Below are positions 12,457 through 27,700 of a stretch of DNA of 64,000 nucleotides, in pieces (position 1 is the stretch's first letter; each line of letters starts with the position of its first letter). The translations under genes were made by a program, and so were the position numbers. The stretch comes from Hybos culiciformis (Eukaryota > Arthropoda > Insecta > Diptera > Hybotidae), in the NCBI GenBank assembly GCA_964007475.1, contig OZ023273.1, forward strand, positions 105,274,485 to 105,338,484, given 5' to 3'. The notes below the pieces were generated by a model. The model ran no database searches and was not told the origin of the DNA. It saw nothing but the letters and a program-made list of their open reading frames with translations.

Positions 12457-15400
12457 TTTCCTAACATTAGAATGAATTAAAAAATAAAAGTTTTGAAAAA
12501 TATCTATTTGGATTTGTATATACTTATATTAAAAGCTTTTGAATATTAATAATTATTATGAATTTTATGAGAAAAAAATTAAAAAAAAAATTTTTAATTT
12601 CAGATTTTCTTTATATACAGTTTTTTTTTTCTCCGAAAGTTCTTTAACTTTTTGGAATGAATTTGCAATATCTGATTTGAACAACAATATTAAGTAAGTA
12701 CATTGTATATTGAACATAACTGAATTACACTAATTTATGTAATTCATAAAAGATACATATATTTATATTAAAAAACTTAATATCTAATTTTTTTTTTAAC
12801 ATTTATATATTTATATTTCTTTGTTCTAAATTATATTTATCAATTAATTTTTTGTGTCAAATCACATCGAGAATCAGACATCACATAATAAAATGCGTAT
12901 CTATGTATTTTATTATGCTCTTTCTGCTCATCTTGTATAACACTTTTCAATAATAATAAAAATAAAATGTCATTGCGTTAATAATCGAAATGCTACATAC
13001 TTATTTCTTCTTTATGTGGCGAGAATACTTAAATTGTCTTAAACATGCTTATTCATCACTTGAACACAAAAGCTCTCAACTAACTTATAATACACAAGAT
13101 TGAAATAAAATCGTTTCTGTTATTACTATTTTTAATATATTTTTAAATTTTAGATAATTATATCTTCTGCACATAGAATCAGATATCATATATTTTTATA
13201 TTTCTGGTTTCCTGATTTCACTGTTGTAATTTTATAGCTTTAGCGCGTTCAATTTAGAATTTAGTGTGACATTCTTTTAATCATTTGTCATTTAGTGTGA
13301 CATTCTTTTAATCATGAGAAAACTTTAGGAGATTAATTTTTTGAAAAAACTCTGATCTGGATAAACTACTAATATTTTAACCGTTTTCTTGGTTCTGATG
13401 AAATTTTGTAAAACTAAAATATTAAAAAAAAAACATTTGTAAGTTTTGTCCTGCACTACTCGATAGGCACATGAAAACATAAAGATCAATCCCTATTAAA
13501 CTAAACCTAAATTATGTTTACCAAATCAAAGCAGCGCCGCCGTAAATACTTAAAATAGAAGTTAGTATGAGATTTCTCATTAAACGCTCAACAAAACAGA
13601 CCACAAAAATCTCACTACTTTTTTTTTCGTAAAGTAAAATCACAATAAGGAGTTTATTTATAAAAATAAAAATATTTTCGTTTTTATGACTGCAAAATTT
13701 TACTATGTGGATTTTCTACCTCTACATATCAAACCATTGAGACAAAATTTAATAAAAAAAAAAAAACATAATTGCCTTTACTTTCAGACAAAAGGAAATG
13801 ACATCGAATTATTTTGTTCTAACAGACAATATCTAACGAAGTACGTTCTATGCAATATACACTTTTTGTATAATATTTGATATTTTACAGACTTTTCAGT
13901 TATAAAAATAAATTTGTTAAGCTGTACTCAAACAAAAGTTAAGTAAATTTTTTAATAAATTATCTAGAAAAAAGGACAAAGCTGTTCGAATTTGTTGAAC
14001 CAATGAATCAGTGTAAATGTTCGTGCAAAATAAAAAAAAAATTAAAAAAAATTTTCACAAGCTTTAATTTACTTGACGTATAATGCAAAGTTTATTATTA
14101 TTTATCAAATTCGTTTGAAATAATAATCAGGTGAAATCTATAGTTTTATCATAATGATATTGGTCGCTGAAACAAATTGTTATTAAAATGCCGCAAAATA
14201 TTTATAAATTTATTATCTTTGTCGCAAAACAAAAAAAAAATCTTCACTTTTTTAAATTAAATTGAAGACAAAAAAAAACACAAAACAAAAAATAAAAACT
14301 AAAAAATTACTCACATGTTGTTCTAAATTTAAAAAAGAATATTAAAGAGAATGATCATCACGATTGTATCTTTAAGATACATTTTCATTGGTTTTTGTTT
14401 ACACAGTTTCTATATATATACATAATATATTTTCAGAATCAAAATTGCTTGTAATTCAATAATTTGTAAAAATATTCTGCCAAAAAGATTTTGAATTTGA
14501 CAACATAATTTTATTGAGTTGAAAATTTAAAATATCGGAAAAATAATTTCCCTGAGTATAATTTTTATTAATTTTCAGATTGAAGATAACTTGAAGCAAA
14601 AATGTTGAGAAAATTCAAAATTAAGTTGATATGAATAAAAATCTATATTGAGTGAATATAATTTAATATAAAAGTGCAAGTCAATGTCCTTGTCGTATAT
14701 ACCGACATTCTGTTCTACAAATATTTTCTATGTTTTCTAATTTTTGACAGAAAAAATGATGAAATAATTGAAAACTATCTATATAAGTCAAAATTGGATC
14801 AATATATTTGCAGATATAAATATTCAAACTAAAAAGATGTAGATACTCAATTGAGATAACCTCAAAAGTAAAAATCAAATTTTCCATCTAACTCATTTCC
14901 AACAAAAGAAAAAGAGCTTATTTTTAACAGATTTCATTTAAAATGTCTTATTTTAAAATTTTAAATAATTGAGAATATTATTATTTTTTTTTTTTTATTT
15001 TCAATTTATTTTTCTTTATTAATATAAAAAAATTTTCTCAGATATACAATAATAAAAATACTATGCAAAATTCTCAAAAAAAAAAAAAGAAAAAATCTTT
15101 TTTAAAAAAGAAAATTTCTCAGTGATCTTTATAAATTTTTAGTTTTAATTTTGAACTCAATCCTTATGGTTTTCATATCAAAATAAATTAATTTTTTTTT
15201 GTTCTTTCAAAGAAAATTGTCACTCAAATTATACTTAAGAAAATCGCGAACATAAAATTGATTTTGTTTTGCCTTTCAATCAATTTAAAGTTCATAAGAC
15301 GAGTAAAGAAAAAAAATTTATTAATTCAAATTGGGTCGAATATCAATAAAATAATTGAATTAAAAATTATAAAAAAAAATTCGAATTTTTTTTAATTAAA

Positions 15401-18400
15401 CATAAAAAATCTATATATACCTAAGTTTTTTTTTTATAAAGAAACTTTAACAAAAAAAGTGAAGAGAAAAAAATTAAAAAAAAAAGTTGCGAAATTTATA
15501 TTTTAGGGAAGAATTAAAAATAGAAAATTCTCATTTTTTTTTATTTATATTTTAGAAGTTGAAAAAAGAAGCATAAAAAAAAATAAATAAATTTTTATAT
15601 ATGAAGAAAAAAATTAAGGAAATTTCATTTAATTGTGTAGGTTTAATGAACTCAATTTTCTTTTAAATTAAATTTTTTTTTAATGTTTTATAAATTTATT
15701 TAATTAATTTCATTTATCTCTCTATCGTATAATCACTATAACTACTATATATAATATAAATTTTATTTATTAATTTTCTTGGAATAATTATAAATACAAA
15801 AATAATATCATTAAATCGGGAAATAAGCAATTTTTCAAACATAAATATAATAATAATTAACTAATAAAAAAATAAACATAAACTGAATACATTTTTTTTA
15901 ATGTCATTCATGTGAATTTTGAAATTGTAAGTATCTCGTTGTTTTTTTTTTGTTGTCACCCAACAATGTTTTGGTTAAAATAATATTCGTATAGATTTTG
16001 TTTGTATATTATTAAAATTTTATTAATATGCTGTCACTTAAAATTATCCATTTATAGATGAGTGAGATAATTATTAATAAACTGACATGTATACGTAATT
16101 TAATTTTTCGCTACTGTAAAATGCATGACTAATATGGAAAAATATTATTAATTTTATTGAGAAGTATTATGACGTTTAAGTTAAAGATGTATCTTTGTTA
16201 TAGTATTTATGGGAAAGACATATAGTGCCTTGCAAAAACTTATTTTGAGGTTTGAAATAATATTAATTTATAACTCTGCAGTTAGAGACATCATTTGTAT
16301 GACTTCTGCAGTTCGAGCATAAGTTAAATGGTACCATTTATTAAAAAAAACTAAAAAAAATTACTAAACAATTTGAATGTACTGGACACCCTATTGAATG
16401 TAATTTAAAAATAAACTGTATTTCTTCAAATTCTATATTTTTAATTAAGTATAGAACTTTGTTCTTTTGAAACCTTTAAAAATGAACTTACATCATACAA
16501 TCAATCTTTCAAGCAAAAAATTATGAAACTCAAATAATTCAAAAATATTAAATAAAATCATGTAGGAGGCATCGCATGATTTGTGTAATAAGAAAAAAAA
16601 AATGTTATTAAGCTCACCAGGGTCATCATCGTATGTTCTTTGTTGTAAAAGATAATATATACATAAAAGATAACAATACTTTAATTACGTAGTTTTTATT
16701 TATTGAATTATAAACTCTTAAACAAAAATAAATATTATTTTAATTTTTGAATTAAAAAATAAATGTAATAGCTATAAAATATCAAGTGCATACTTTATAG
16801 AAGTTGGAAAATATATCATCGACGTTATCTCGTTTTTATTATTTATGTATAATACCATGTAAAACATATCAATACTCATTATCAGTTACAATAATACTAA
16901 ATCCGTTTATTGAATTTCGATCCTTATTGAAAATTGGCAACAATAAAATTTAAGTTTTCATACAAAAAAAAAATCTGATTAAATATACAGTAGTGCTGAT
17001 ATGAAGAAATTTTAATTTTTAATGAGTAAAGAAACCGATAAACCATCTAAATAAAAATATATTTTTTAAAACATAAAATATATATATTTTTTTATTACTC
17101 TTAAGTCTACCAATGAATGTGTAAATTTTGGCAGAAAGCCAAAAATAAATTTGAATTAAAGGAAATTTATGCTTAATATATAAGTATCTCTATCTAATTC
17201 TCAATTCAATGTTGAGAGGCATTATCAAAAAAAAAAAAAATAATAAGAAAAAAAACAGGAAATTTTACGTACTTCCCGATGACCGCCATATATATTTCAA
17301 GAGTAAAAACCTAGAAACTATTGGTGAAATTTATTATTTTTGTGATCATCATGATTACATTCCTGAACAAATAACACATTAATTATAAGAACTTTCATCC
17401 TTACTATTGATGTAAGTATGTAAGCATCATATTAACGTTCTTACTGATACCTTGGTATCAAAAACACACTTGATTCAAGTGCGGAAAAATGACAAATTTT
17501 AACGAATTCTATCGTGCATATAAAAAAAAATTTAATATATGTAGAACGAAACCTTAAAACATATATACTCAAATAAATTAATGTTGCCATAAACATAAAA
17601 GAAAAACATTTAAATGACCCAAAAGTTTTCCTCAATTGATTTATTAAAAAATTTGTAAATAAAAATGATGTTTTATTGGAAAAACAACTTGAAAAATAAT
17701 AAAAAAAAAAATGTTTCTAAACAAATTGGATTAATTCCCAAATCATTCAAAAAATTACAATTTATGTGTTTTCTTAAATTAACCTAAATAAAATAAATAC
17801 TAATAAACATTTATTATGCAATAAAAACACCAATCATGAAATCAAATTAAAATTTTTATTTGAAATTATTTGAAGTTTAAAAATTTAAATAATAAGAAAA
17901 CTGGAAATAAGAAAATACATCAAAATAGTTTGTTGAAGGTAGTAAAGCATAATGTTCGGTGCAGTGCCCTAACGTTCGGGATATTAAAGCCCGAACCAAC
18001 ATCTATTCATTTACTATAATTTTCTACTAAAATGCATACAATTTAATTTACCCTCCTACCGTATAGGCTTAAATAGTAAACTATTAATGTTGGACATGTT
18101 CATGAACAAAATGTAATTATGAACGTAAAAATATTATAAATAGAATTGAAATATAATACAGTTTCAAAAAAAAAAAAAACTCAAACGAAAGGAAATTCTT
18201 TTTATGAGTCAGTTTTCCGAAATATTCCTATGGTTTTTTTTTCTCGGCGCGACAACAAGAAAAATTTTACATATTTTTACAGATATTACATACCGTCTAT
18301 AAAATATGATAAAACAGAACATTCAGTATTCCCTAGAAAAAAAAATTTTCAATCAAATTATTATTGATTAGAAATCAATCATGATCTTTATATTCATTAT

Positions 18401-21400
18401 TTTATAATTTAAACCTAATCTTTGTGATACCTTTATACATATTTTATATAAAAAGTTTATTATAATTTAAAATTATAAAACAAAATATTTAAATGGTTCA
18501 TATTTTCAAAGTCAAGATTATACATAAATTGGATTGGTAAACTTATTTATATTTAAATTATTTATGTTTTATAAATTAATATAATATATCATTATGTAGG
18601 TCTGGTCTATACAGTCTATATATACATATGTGCAGTACTATAGTCATTACATATTATATATTATATTTTATTTATTAAAAATTAAAACTATTTTTACTAA
18701 TTGTCGCACAAAATATTTCATTTTATGAATTTTTCTTTTAAAAGACCTAATTACTATTTTGAGAATTTAAATTTATTTTTTAAGGGCAAGAATGAAAATA
18801 TTACAATATTATGAAGTTTTATAATAAGGGCGATTCAAAAAAAAAATTTAATCATAGAAAATTCTCAATATACGAAAATATGATCTTTAGAAGTTTTGCA
18901 AACGAGGAAACTATAAAGCTTATTCTGGAATTCTATATATAAAAAAAGGGAAACTTTCAAATTAACTTTAACAATGTGTCTATATGTCTAGAACTGCAAC
19001 ACTATGCTGGATACAAAATTTAATAAAAAAGTCACACTTATTTAATATTAGTCGAATTGGTCAATTTAAGTTTAATCAAATTGATTGATTTAATTTGAAA
19101 TAAATTTTTTTATTTGATTAACAGACCAAAATTTAATAATCAAACATATTTATAATAATTTTTTTTATTTAAAATAAACACTTTCCAATATAACATAAAA
19201 AATTAATTGAACTTTACGAAACAATTATTCCCACTTGACTAATCCAGGTTATTTATTTTAATTTTTGGATGGAAGTCAGAAGTGTATGGCTAAATTTAAT
19301 ATAAATTTCTATCAAACTAACATCTTTCATTGAATTTTTAGTTTTTAATTTAAATTTGTTAAAATGCAATGCCTTGTCTAATTGCATTCCATGACGATAC
19401 AGAGAAGTGTAGAGCTTTTAAAAATAATTTTAATTGAGTACGATATTGTACACAGTATATATAGTATGAACTTGTTTGTAATTTTATTTGAAATTTTAAT
19501 AAATGCGAATTTATTCGCTCATCAGGCGCCAATTTATTATTATTTTTTTTTTTATTAAATTTAACTTAATAAGAATATGTAGCACATTCATAGTTTTTTT
19601 TTTAATGAAAGTAATGCGTGAAACATCTTGTTTTTGTTTTTTTATTTTTAATTGAAGAAAAATATGAAATTAAATAAAAACTATTTTGTAAAAAAAAATT
19701 AAAAAATATAAAATATTCTAAATTCAGTGACAAAAAGTTCAATGTTCTTGTTAAATATTTTAAATAAAAATGCGAAAGATTTTTTTAGAAAAATTATATA
19801 TTTACCGCAAAAGATATTGCGTCATAAAATTAAAAATTTATTTGTCAGATAATTCGTTTATAAGGTTAATAATATCGCATTTTAATCTTATAATATTAAA
19901 TATCAAGAAAAACAAAAATAAAATTTAATTAATAATTTACTATATAGAATAGGGCTAATAATTTTGTCAATAATTCAATTCGAATAATTGAGGTCAACCA
20001 GCTGAGCATAAAATTCATAGTATTGGATAGATAGTCTGGTTTTCTTTAATACATAATTTGTAGTATTTATTTTCAGTTCTTTAAAATATGATTATTTTTA
20101 TAGTACGTTATACATATTTCTCGTAATGGTAAAGTTTACTTTTAAAAAAGGTTAGATTAAAAATTGAAGGATATTTTGAAGCGCGACGCACGATATAAAT
20201 ACGGATATATTGGAGTATTTATCTAACTATGCTGACAAATTGTACTATTCTAAATATTATTATGCTCTATAATTTATTTCCTTTTGTTCTGGACTATAAT
20301 TAGCTATAAATCAAAATATACTAGTTAAGTTATAAAAATTAAGTTATATAAAAACCTTTTTAAACATCATAATCTTGATTTAAGAATAAATAAGTCAGAT
20401 CATGCACATTTATCAAATTTGTCAACAAACAATAAAAATAAATTTTAGTGTTTTTTTGTTTTTGTTAAATTCCAAAATCATTAATTAATAATTCTGTAGT
20501 AAATAGGAGCTATTTTTTATGAAACGAAAATAAAAAAAAAATTTTGCTTTGATCTTAATAAGTCACCATAAAATGAATGAAGTTTTTAAAGCTAATGGAA
20601 GGATGTAATTTATTTATTTTGAAAATATTTATGAAATGTGCGTGCATATAAAACATATACATACATTCATACAAATATGCTGAAAAATAGAAATATTCAA
20701 ATTTTTCCAAAATTTTTTTAAAATAATTTTAAAATAAAATTACAGAGAATGTAAGATTCAATTTTGCGATATTTATGGAATCTATAATCTAATGAAATCG
20801 ATCTCTGATTCTCTGTCTGTCTATCTTTAATACTTCTAACTGCTTTAAACACAACAGAACTTCATTAAATTTTACAGATAGAAAACACTCGGAATCGGGA
20901 CAAGGCAAGTTCGAATTTCAGCCAAATCGGATAATTTTTTCTAAAGTCATGAGAGTAAATTAAGTTTTGCTTAATCAAAATTAGGAGTATAATTATAGGA
21001 GTATAAAGGCAATTCATGTTGGAATTTTTCAAAACTTATAGATTGTGTATTATTTTTAATTTTCTTGTTTATATTTTTTTAATTTTTGGGTAAAATATAA
21101 TTCAGTAATGGATAACTTTGCTTTAAATTAATGAACTTTTCTAGCCGCATACTCAATAACGGCCGATCATACTCAATAACGGTCAGGGGTTTATAACTAC
21201 TTAGTATGTATATATAAATACATACATTATAATATATGTATAGGTTAGTAGCAATATGACTTCATCTACTTTACTATTTAGAACTCCCAACAATAATTTC
21301 CGCTAGAAACTTAGCTTAAAACTTCGATGAATACGCGTAGAATAGATGTAAATACTTTTTGTGTCAATAAAATAAAGCACATTAAATGCTGGCAGTTAAT

Positions 21401-21770
21401 AGATCCTAAGCCGACAAATATATATTGAAAAATTTTTATGTTCGATAGGTAAACTTTCTATTCTACATACAGAATTCTGTTTTTAGCATATCTTTTTTTT
21501 TATTTTTGTCACACAACCTATTTTTAATTTCTTTTGTTGTATTAACTAAAGCATGATAATTAATTTGAGAATTTCCGGTATTATCCCATCTTTGAACACC
21601 AGACATACTTAACATTATACATTAAGCATTATAAATACAAAAAAAAAGAAATTCTATTCATACATATTATTAAGAACAACTTTATTATATTATTATATTT
21701 GCAGAACCAAAAATATAACCGCAGATGAAAGTCTATAGAAAATGAACCAACATATTATTTGAATCGAATT
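12457..21770. other. AT-rich region between gcm and the HOIL-1-like gene
   Basis: About 9.3 kb with no firm gene. The gcm 3' UTR probably ends soon after 12480, where AAATAAAAG-type signals lie. Present are a 31-bp tandem duplication at 13260-13315, a GTTCGGG/CCCGAAC hairpin at about 17972-17996, and a two-copy CATACTCAATAACGG repeat at 21148-21183. Two exon-like micro-segments on the minus strand (17273-17289 and 16618-16637) are discussed under findings. The region may also hold 5' UTR exons of the downstream gene, because an acceptor-like site (TTTGCAG at about 21704) lies just before its start codon. Confidence 0.5.
13260..13315. repeat. Two-copy tandem repeat, 31-bp period
   Basis: TTTAGTGTGACATTCTTTTA followed by ATCAT occurs twice, separated by TTGTCA-like sequence. 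A recent short duplication in non-coding DNA. Confidence 0.8.
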
Positions 21771-24700
21771 ATGAGCAATAAGTCAAATGGAATAAGTGCA
21801 GTGAGTGCCAATAGCTCGCTCTACCATAAAGAGGTATGCTTATAACAAGTTTTTATAAAATAAAAGGGATTTAAATTTTCATATTTTTAGCAAAAAAATC
21901 AAAAATCAACGTCTGCATTGCCAACATTTTTCAGATGGTTTAGAAAATCAAATCATAGAAAATCATTTAAAAGGCAAATTAATACAACCCAATCTGCGAT
22001 TGAATCACAATACGACAGTAGTAGCCGTGAATCATTAAATTCTAGTCCGAAACTTGGTAAATTACATAAAAAGTTTATTTCACCAAGTATAAGCTGTGAT
22101 AGTGTAATAAGTACATCAACAACAGGATTTTCATATATTAAGCCAAATAATTATGAGCAAAACAAAGAAGTAGGTTTTAAGTATAATAATTGAATTTGAT
22201 TTTTTTTTTTTTTTTTATTATAAATTAATTTTCGATAAAATTGTAGCCAAAGATTTTGAATAACCATAATCTCAACGAAGAATTATCAACCAATGAAACT
22301 TTAAAAAGACCCCAATTATCTTTAAGACAAAAATACTCATTTTTATTTCAAAGTGATACATTGAAATCAAATAACGAACCAGAACCCACATATTCTGGTA
22401 ATTATGATAATGTGAATTATAATTATCCAATTGATCGTAGTCTGCCAAATAGACGAAAAGATACTGAAGAGCCGACTGCACCTTCAAGACGAACTAGAGG
22501 ACAAAGGCGTACCGTTAGTGACAGTTCAAAGGATAAGAAATCTGGTGCTTATATTCATGTAAAAGGTAAAAGAAAAGCACCTGGACCACCACCAACAACT
22601 CATTCATCATCAGATACAACAAGATCAAGTTTAACATCTCCTCAAGAACAAATATACAATAGATCCTTACTTTCTTATCAGTCATCATATGGAACTTTGT
22701 CGTCATATTCTACTTTAGGACGAAAAAAACGTCGAGCTCCACAGCCACCAAGCCGTCAAAGAGAAGTCGAAAACGAACAGAAAGAATCTCTTGCTCATTC
22801 TCTTCCAGATTCAAGCGAAGAAATTAAATTTCCAATTTTAAAAGAGGGACTTTTGGATGACAAAGAAATTAGAGCTATAATAAATGGTTCGATAGCACAT
22901 GATTCTAAAGAATTAAACACAAAAGAAAACTACGAAGAATCGAAAGTTTTGAATAAAGAACTTTTCAGGTTAGCGTCTGCTTATTGATAAATTGTATCCT
23001 ATTTAAGTGTGTAAAATTGTAAACCTAAATTAAAAAACTTGTCCTCACATTTTTTACACTTATGCAAATGAATATTTATTTTAGGCAAATTATACATAAT
23101 TATTTAAAAAACATGTCTTCTAAAAACACTACTAATCAAATCCTTTCTAAAAGTAATTCTTTCGACTTTTGAATAAATTAAAAAATATAATTTTATTAGT
23201 TCTAGATTACAACAAGAGCCCACGCAGATTGTTGGTAACGAAGTCGTAAAAGACGAACAAAAAATGTATCGCCAACTGAACGAAGAACAGCTTGAACGCA
23301 ACGGAGTAGAAAATGGAATGGAAAATGTCAGAACCTCATCACCAACTGTAACACCAAGACCTTGGTACAAACGACCAATGTCAACAAATCGAGAAAGTAT
23401 TATACCTTTTAAACGAGAAATTGTTTTGCGAACAATGGAGAAACGAAAAAGACCCAAAGGTTCCATAAATAATGACAATTTACTTCCAGAAGTAAGTTAT
23501 TCTCGATCATCACCTGTTATCACGGACACCAAAGGCAGCGGTATTAAATTCGGCATTTTTCATAGGATCAGTAAAGATTATAGTTCTGCTGAGAAACGTA
23601 AATCGGCTGGAATATACATGCCGAATATTAGTGAATTGGATCGCGAAGCTGTTGAAATCTTAAGAAAGGAAAATTCCGAAATAAAATCAAAACGAAACTC
23701 AGCTCTGCCCGATCACCTTATTTTACAACAAAAAATGTTTGTGGCAGTAAATGAAAACTTAAACGGAGATAAAAATAATCACGTCGATATTGAATCGAAG
23801 CATGAGCACAATAAAAATAATGAACGAATTGAAGACGCGGACCAAAATGTAAAGAACAATAACGTTGATGAAGAAAGACAATGTAAGTCGACAAAAGATT
23901 TGGTTACAAAATTCGAATCTACTGCAATTTTACCAAAAGTAACATTAAACCCAAATTTTTTGAAATCAACCAATGATGATAAAGATTTAGAATCAAATAG
24001 AATGGAAAGAAGTCAAATACCGAGAAAAACTGATCTTGAGTCCAAGAAGCTATACAAAAATTGTAATGAAGAAAATGGAAAAGTTGCAGAAACTTTTCAT
24101 TTGACCAAATTAACATGGTCTTGTCCATATTGCACTTTAGAAAATCCTGGTTGGAGAATAATTTGTGAAGTTTGTGAAAAACTGAAACCGTATGAAATGC
24201 TAACATCTCGAGAACAATGTACAGAAAATCAGAATCAAGAGTCTAATAAATCAATAGAACTGAGTAAAAGTGACTCAAAAATCTCCAACTTTGAAGAAAA
24301 AAATTTAAGTAATGGATTAATTAAGCCGGAACCATTGAAATTTAATAATGAGTGGAATAAAAAGGCTGAACAAGTCAAAAAATATTTTATGGCTTCTCCT
24401 AAATCATCACCAGAGGTGACAAGAAAGCCACCGCAATCACCAAGCTATCGAAAGTCTCCATCGCCTAGCAAACTTCCAATAAGTAATAGTCCGAAATTTG
24501 GAAGGCATCGCTTGCACAGAATTCAAAATATTGAATCGAAACCAAATAATGTAATCAGTAACTTTAAAAAATCAGATAATTTCTTCAATTTCAAGGAAGA
24601 AGATTTCAAAACTCCTTTGTTAGATAGCTCCGTAATTGTAACCAGTGTTACTCCTGTATTTTATGCCACCACAGAAATCAACAATCCAATTGAAACAAAT

Positions 24701-27700
24701 TTAGAACAAATTAGAAATGCTCGATTGGCAAGATTTTGCAAACAGCAACCTCTTGAATATCCATTCAATGATTCTACACCAAGTAATTCTACACCTAGTA
24801 ACTCTACACCTAGTGATTCTACCCCAAGTGGATCCGCATCAAGCATATCAAACCAATTTAATGATCAAATAAATGATAATACATTAGAAATGGAAAAGAA
24901 GCGATTGAGGGAGAAAATAAGGGCAATGAATGCAAAAGCATTGGCTGAAAAATATCCAATTGTAAAAAAAAGTTTATCACTGGACGAACCTGAAGAAAAT
25001 CAATACCATAATTGTGATGGTAACTTTAAATCGGGAACTGACTCGGCAGTAAAAATAGAAACTTCAAAAAATGGAGCTATTGATTCATCTGAAAATGTGT
25101 CAAATTCGGGTGCTATAAAAAAAATCTTTAATAAAAATCAAAATAACTGTGTCTCAAAGAGTTCGCCAAAAATTATTGAAAAAAAAGCTGAAATCGAACG
25201 ACCTAAAAAAGTATCATCTTCAGCCCAAACTCCCAGTGTTGTTAAAAAAGAAGAGTTTTATTCAAATTTACAGAAACTAAAAAATAAATTGAATGACGAT
25301 CCTATATATTCAAATGTTCACACTTATGAGAATCAGAAGTTCGGAAGTCCAACAAAGATTGATAACATAGAACAGAATTATAAGGATTTTGAAAAAGTTC
25401 AAGCTATAAGTGAGCAATTAAAGTCAGCTAAAGCTATTAATGAATTTCGAGAAACACTGAAAACACCAATTATAAAAAGTGGATTAAGTCGAACAGACAC
25501 CTTAGTTCTCAATAAAATGTTAAGGAATTTAGAAGTAGCCATATGCGAAGGTAAACATGAATTAGCAGCTAAATTGGCCATAGATTTGGCAAAATTGAAA
25601 GTTTCTCTGCAAGTTACAAAAATAAAAAAAGAAGTGAAATTAAATGGAGAACAACAGTCAAATAAAAATCAGAATCTCATGTAAGTTTTCTGGTTTTTAG
25701 TCGTAGAATATTTTATAGTACATTATTGTATATGTTAACAAAATTTGTTATTAAGAGTTCTGTATACACAAAAATACATTGACACGAGTCAATACTTGAC
25801 AAGTGCTATGTGTTTTTGTGTAAATACAGAACGAGTTGTATAAAAAATTTTGTTAACATATCCAATATACTGTTTTAATGTGCATGTGTAAAGTAGTTGC
25901 AGTCTATATATTTACAATGAAAAAAAAAAAACAAAGGTTGATATACACATTTTTTTTTCATTTTTTGTTGGTATTTGTCTGTATTGAAATATTGTGAGAA
26001 CATCTAAATGATTTCATTATTCACGCAGATGCATCTAAATGATTGCATGTGTATTGACGCATATAATATTCCATTTAGCGATCTAAATTCTGTACTACTA
26101 AATACAACATACCGACCACATGTCCATTAAATTATTTTATAAATTCAATAAAATGTTGAAAAATTAGGAGTGACCATATCTTCTTCGAATTTTTCAAATT
26201 ACGGGTCTATAATTAAAACAATCGCATTTTATATCTAATATCTTATATTATTTTGCATATCTAAATTTTCAGAATTGATTTATTTGTTGAAGATAGAGTT
26301 TCACAGAAAGGACCAATTAAGATAAGCATTAATCCATCGATGACCATTAGAGAATTAAAAGAGAAAACTTTCAAAGACTTTGATATTCCAATAGAAGTAC
26401 AAAGGTGGTTGATTAATGACGAATTACTTTACGATGAAGATCAAACATTATTGAAGTGTGGAGTTCGAGATGAAACAGCCAACATGTATCTTTACATTGT
26501 AAACCCACAAATTGGTAAAGAAATAAAATTCAAAATTCCTGAAAGCTCAAAAGCTGTACCAGAAGATGATAATATTAGTGGAAGTGATTCAGACTCTCAC
26601 AACAATGAAGAAGACTTTTATAAAGGAGCAGTAGCTCCACGTTCCAAAAATATAAAAAAAATTATTCAACCGATTCAAATTGCTGCATCATCTAATAATA
26701 ATAATAATGATTGTATTGAATGGGAATGTTCATTGTGTACTTTAATAAACAAACCAATGGCTTTGGCATGTTCTGCTTGTTCGAAATCAAAACCACTATC
26801 AAAAGAAGAAAAATCTTTGATTAGTGAAGAGCTTAGAAAATTTATTAGTGAATCAAATAGTAGAACTTTATTAACTTCATCCCTGTTTGCGGATGAAGTT
26901 CGACTACGTCGAAATGAACAAAAAAATGATCTCAATAAAATTACTCCAAATCGGAAATCAACAGATATTTATAATATCGTTGTAGATATTTTACCGAAAC
27001 CTAAAAATGAGGATGATGAATTAAAGAAAATCGAGCATATTAAGCCAACTGCTTTGCCCTCGAATATATCATATCCTGTAATTGTAGGAGAAACGAAAAA
27101 ACTTCAAACTCCGCAGCAATTTCCTATAAAGCTAGTTAGCACTACGGTAAGCTTTTTTTTTCTCCTTAATTTTATAAGCAATAATTTTCAATACGATTAA
27201 CAAAAGATCTAAACAGATTTTTAAGTTCAAGTTTGAGTTATATATTATTTTTTAAATTAGTTTAAACCACAAATATTTATTTTATAATTATAAAATTAAA
27301 CAAAATTAATATCTTCAGTTTTTGCAGTGTTCACCTAGTCCGAATATAACAAAAAGTAAATACAGAGGTGTTGATAATTTTAATCCATATCGTAAGGATG
27401 TTTCTACAGAAGTTGTAAATCGTAATGGAGCAGCTGGTGAAGCCAAAATTGGATCTAACATTAAATCCCCCTATACTAATAATCATTACTTAGAATTATT
27501 AAAACTGGATACATCTGATTTTATTCCAAATTCTAACGAATTCAGCTGTTCTGTTTGCTTTAATGAAGTTTTGATTGGAAACGGTGCTATTCTAAAAAAT
27601 TGTCTTCATATTTTTTGTAAGGATTGTCTTAGAAATACAATAAAATATAGCGAAGATGCTGAAGTTAAATGTCCAGAATTTAATTGCGAAAGTTTTATAC

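Noticed and set aside
23104..25581. Several minus-strand ORFs opposite exon 4 of the HOIL-1-like gene
   Set aside because: Antisense shadows of a long coding exon.
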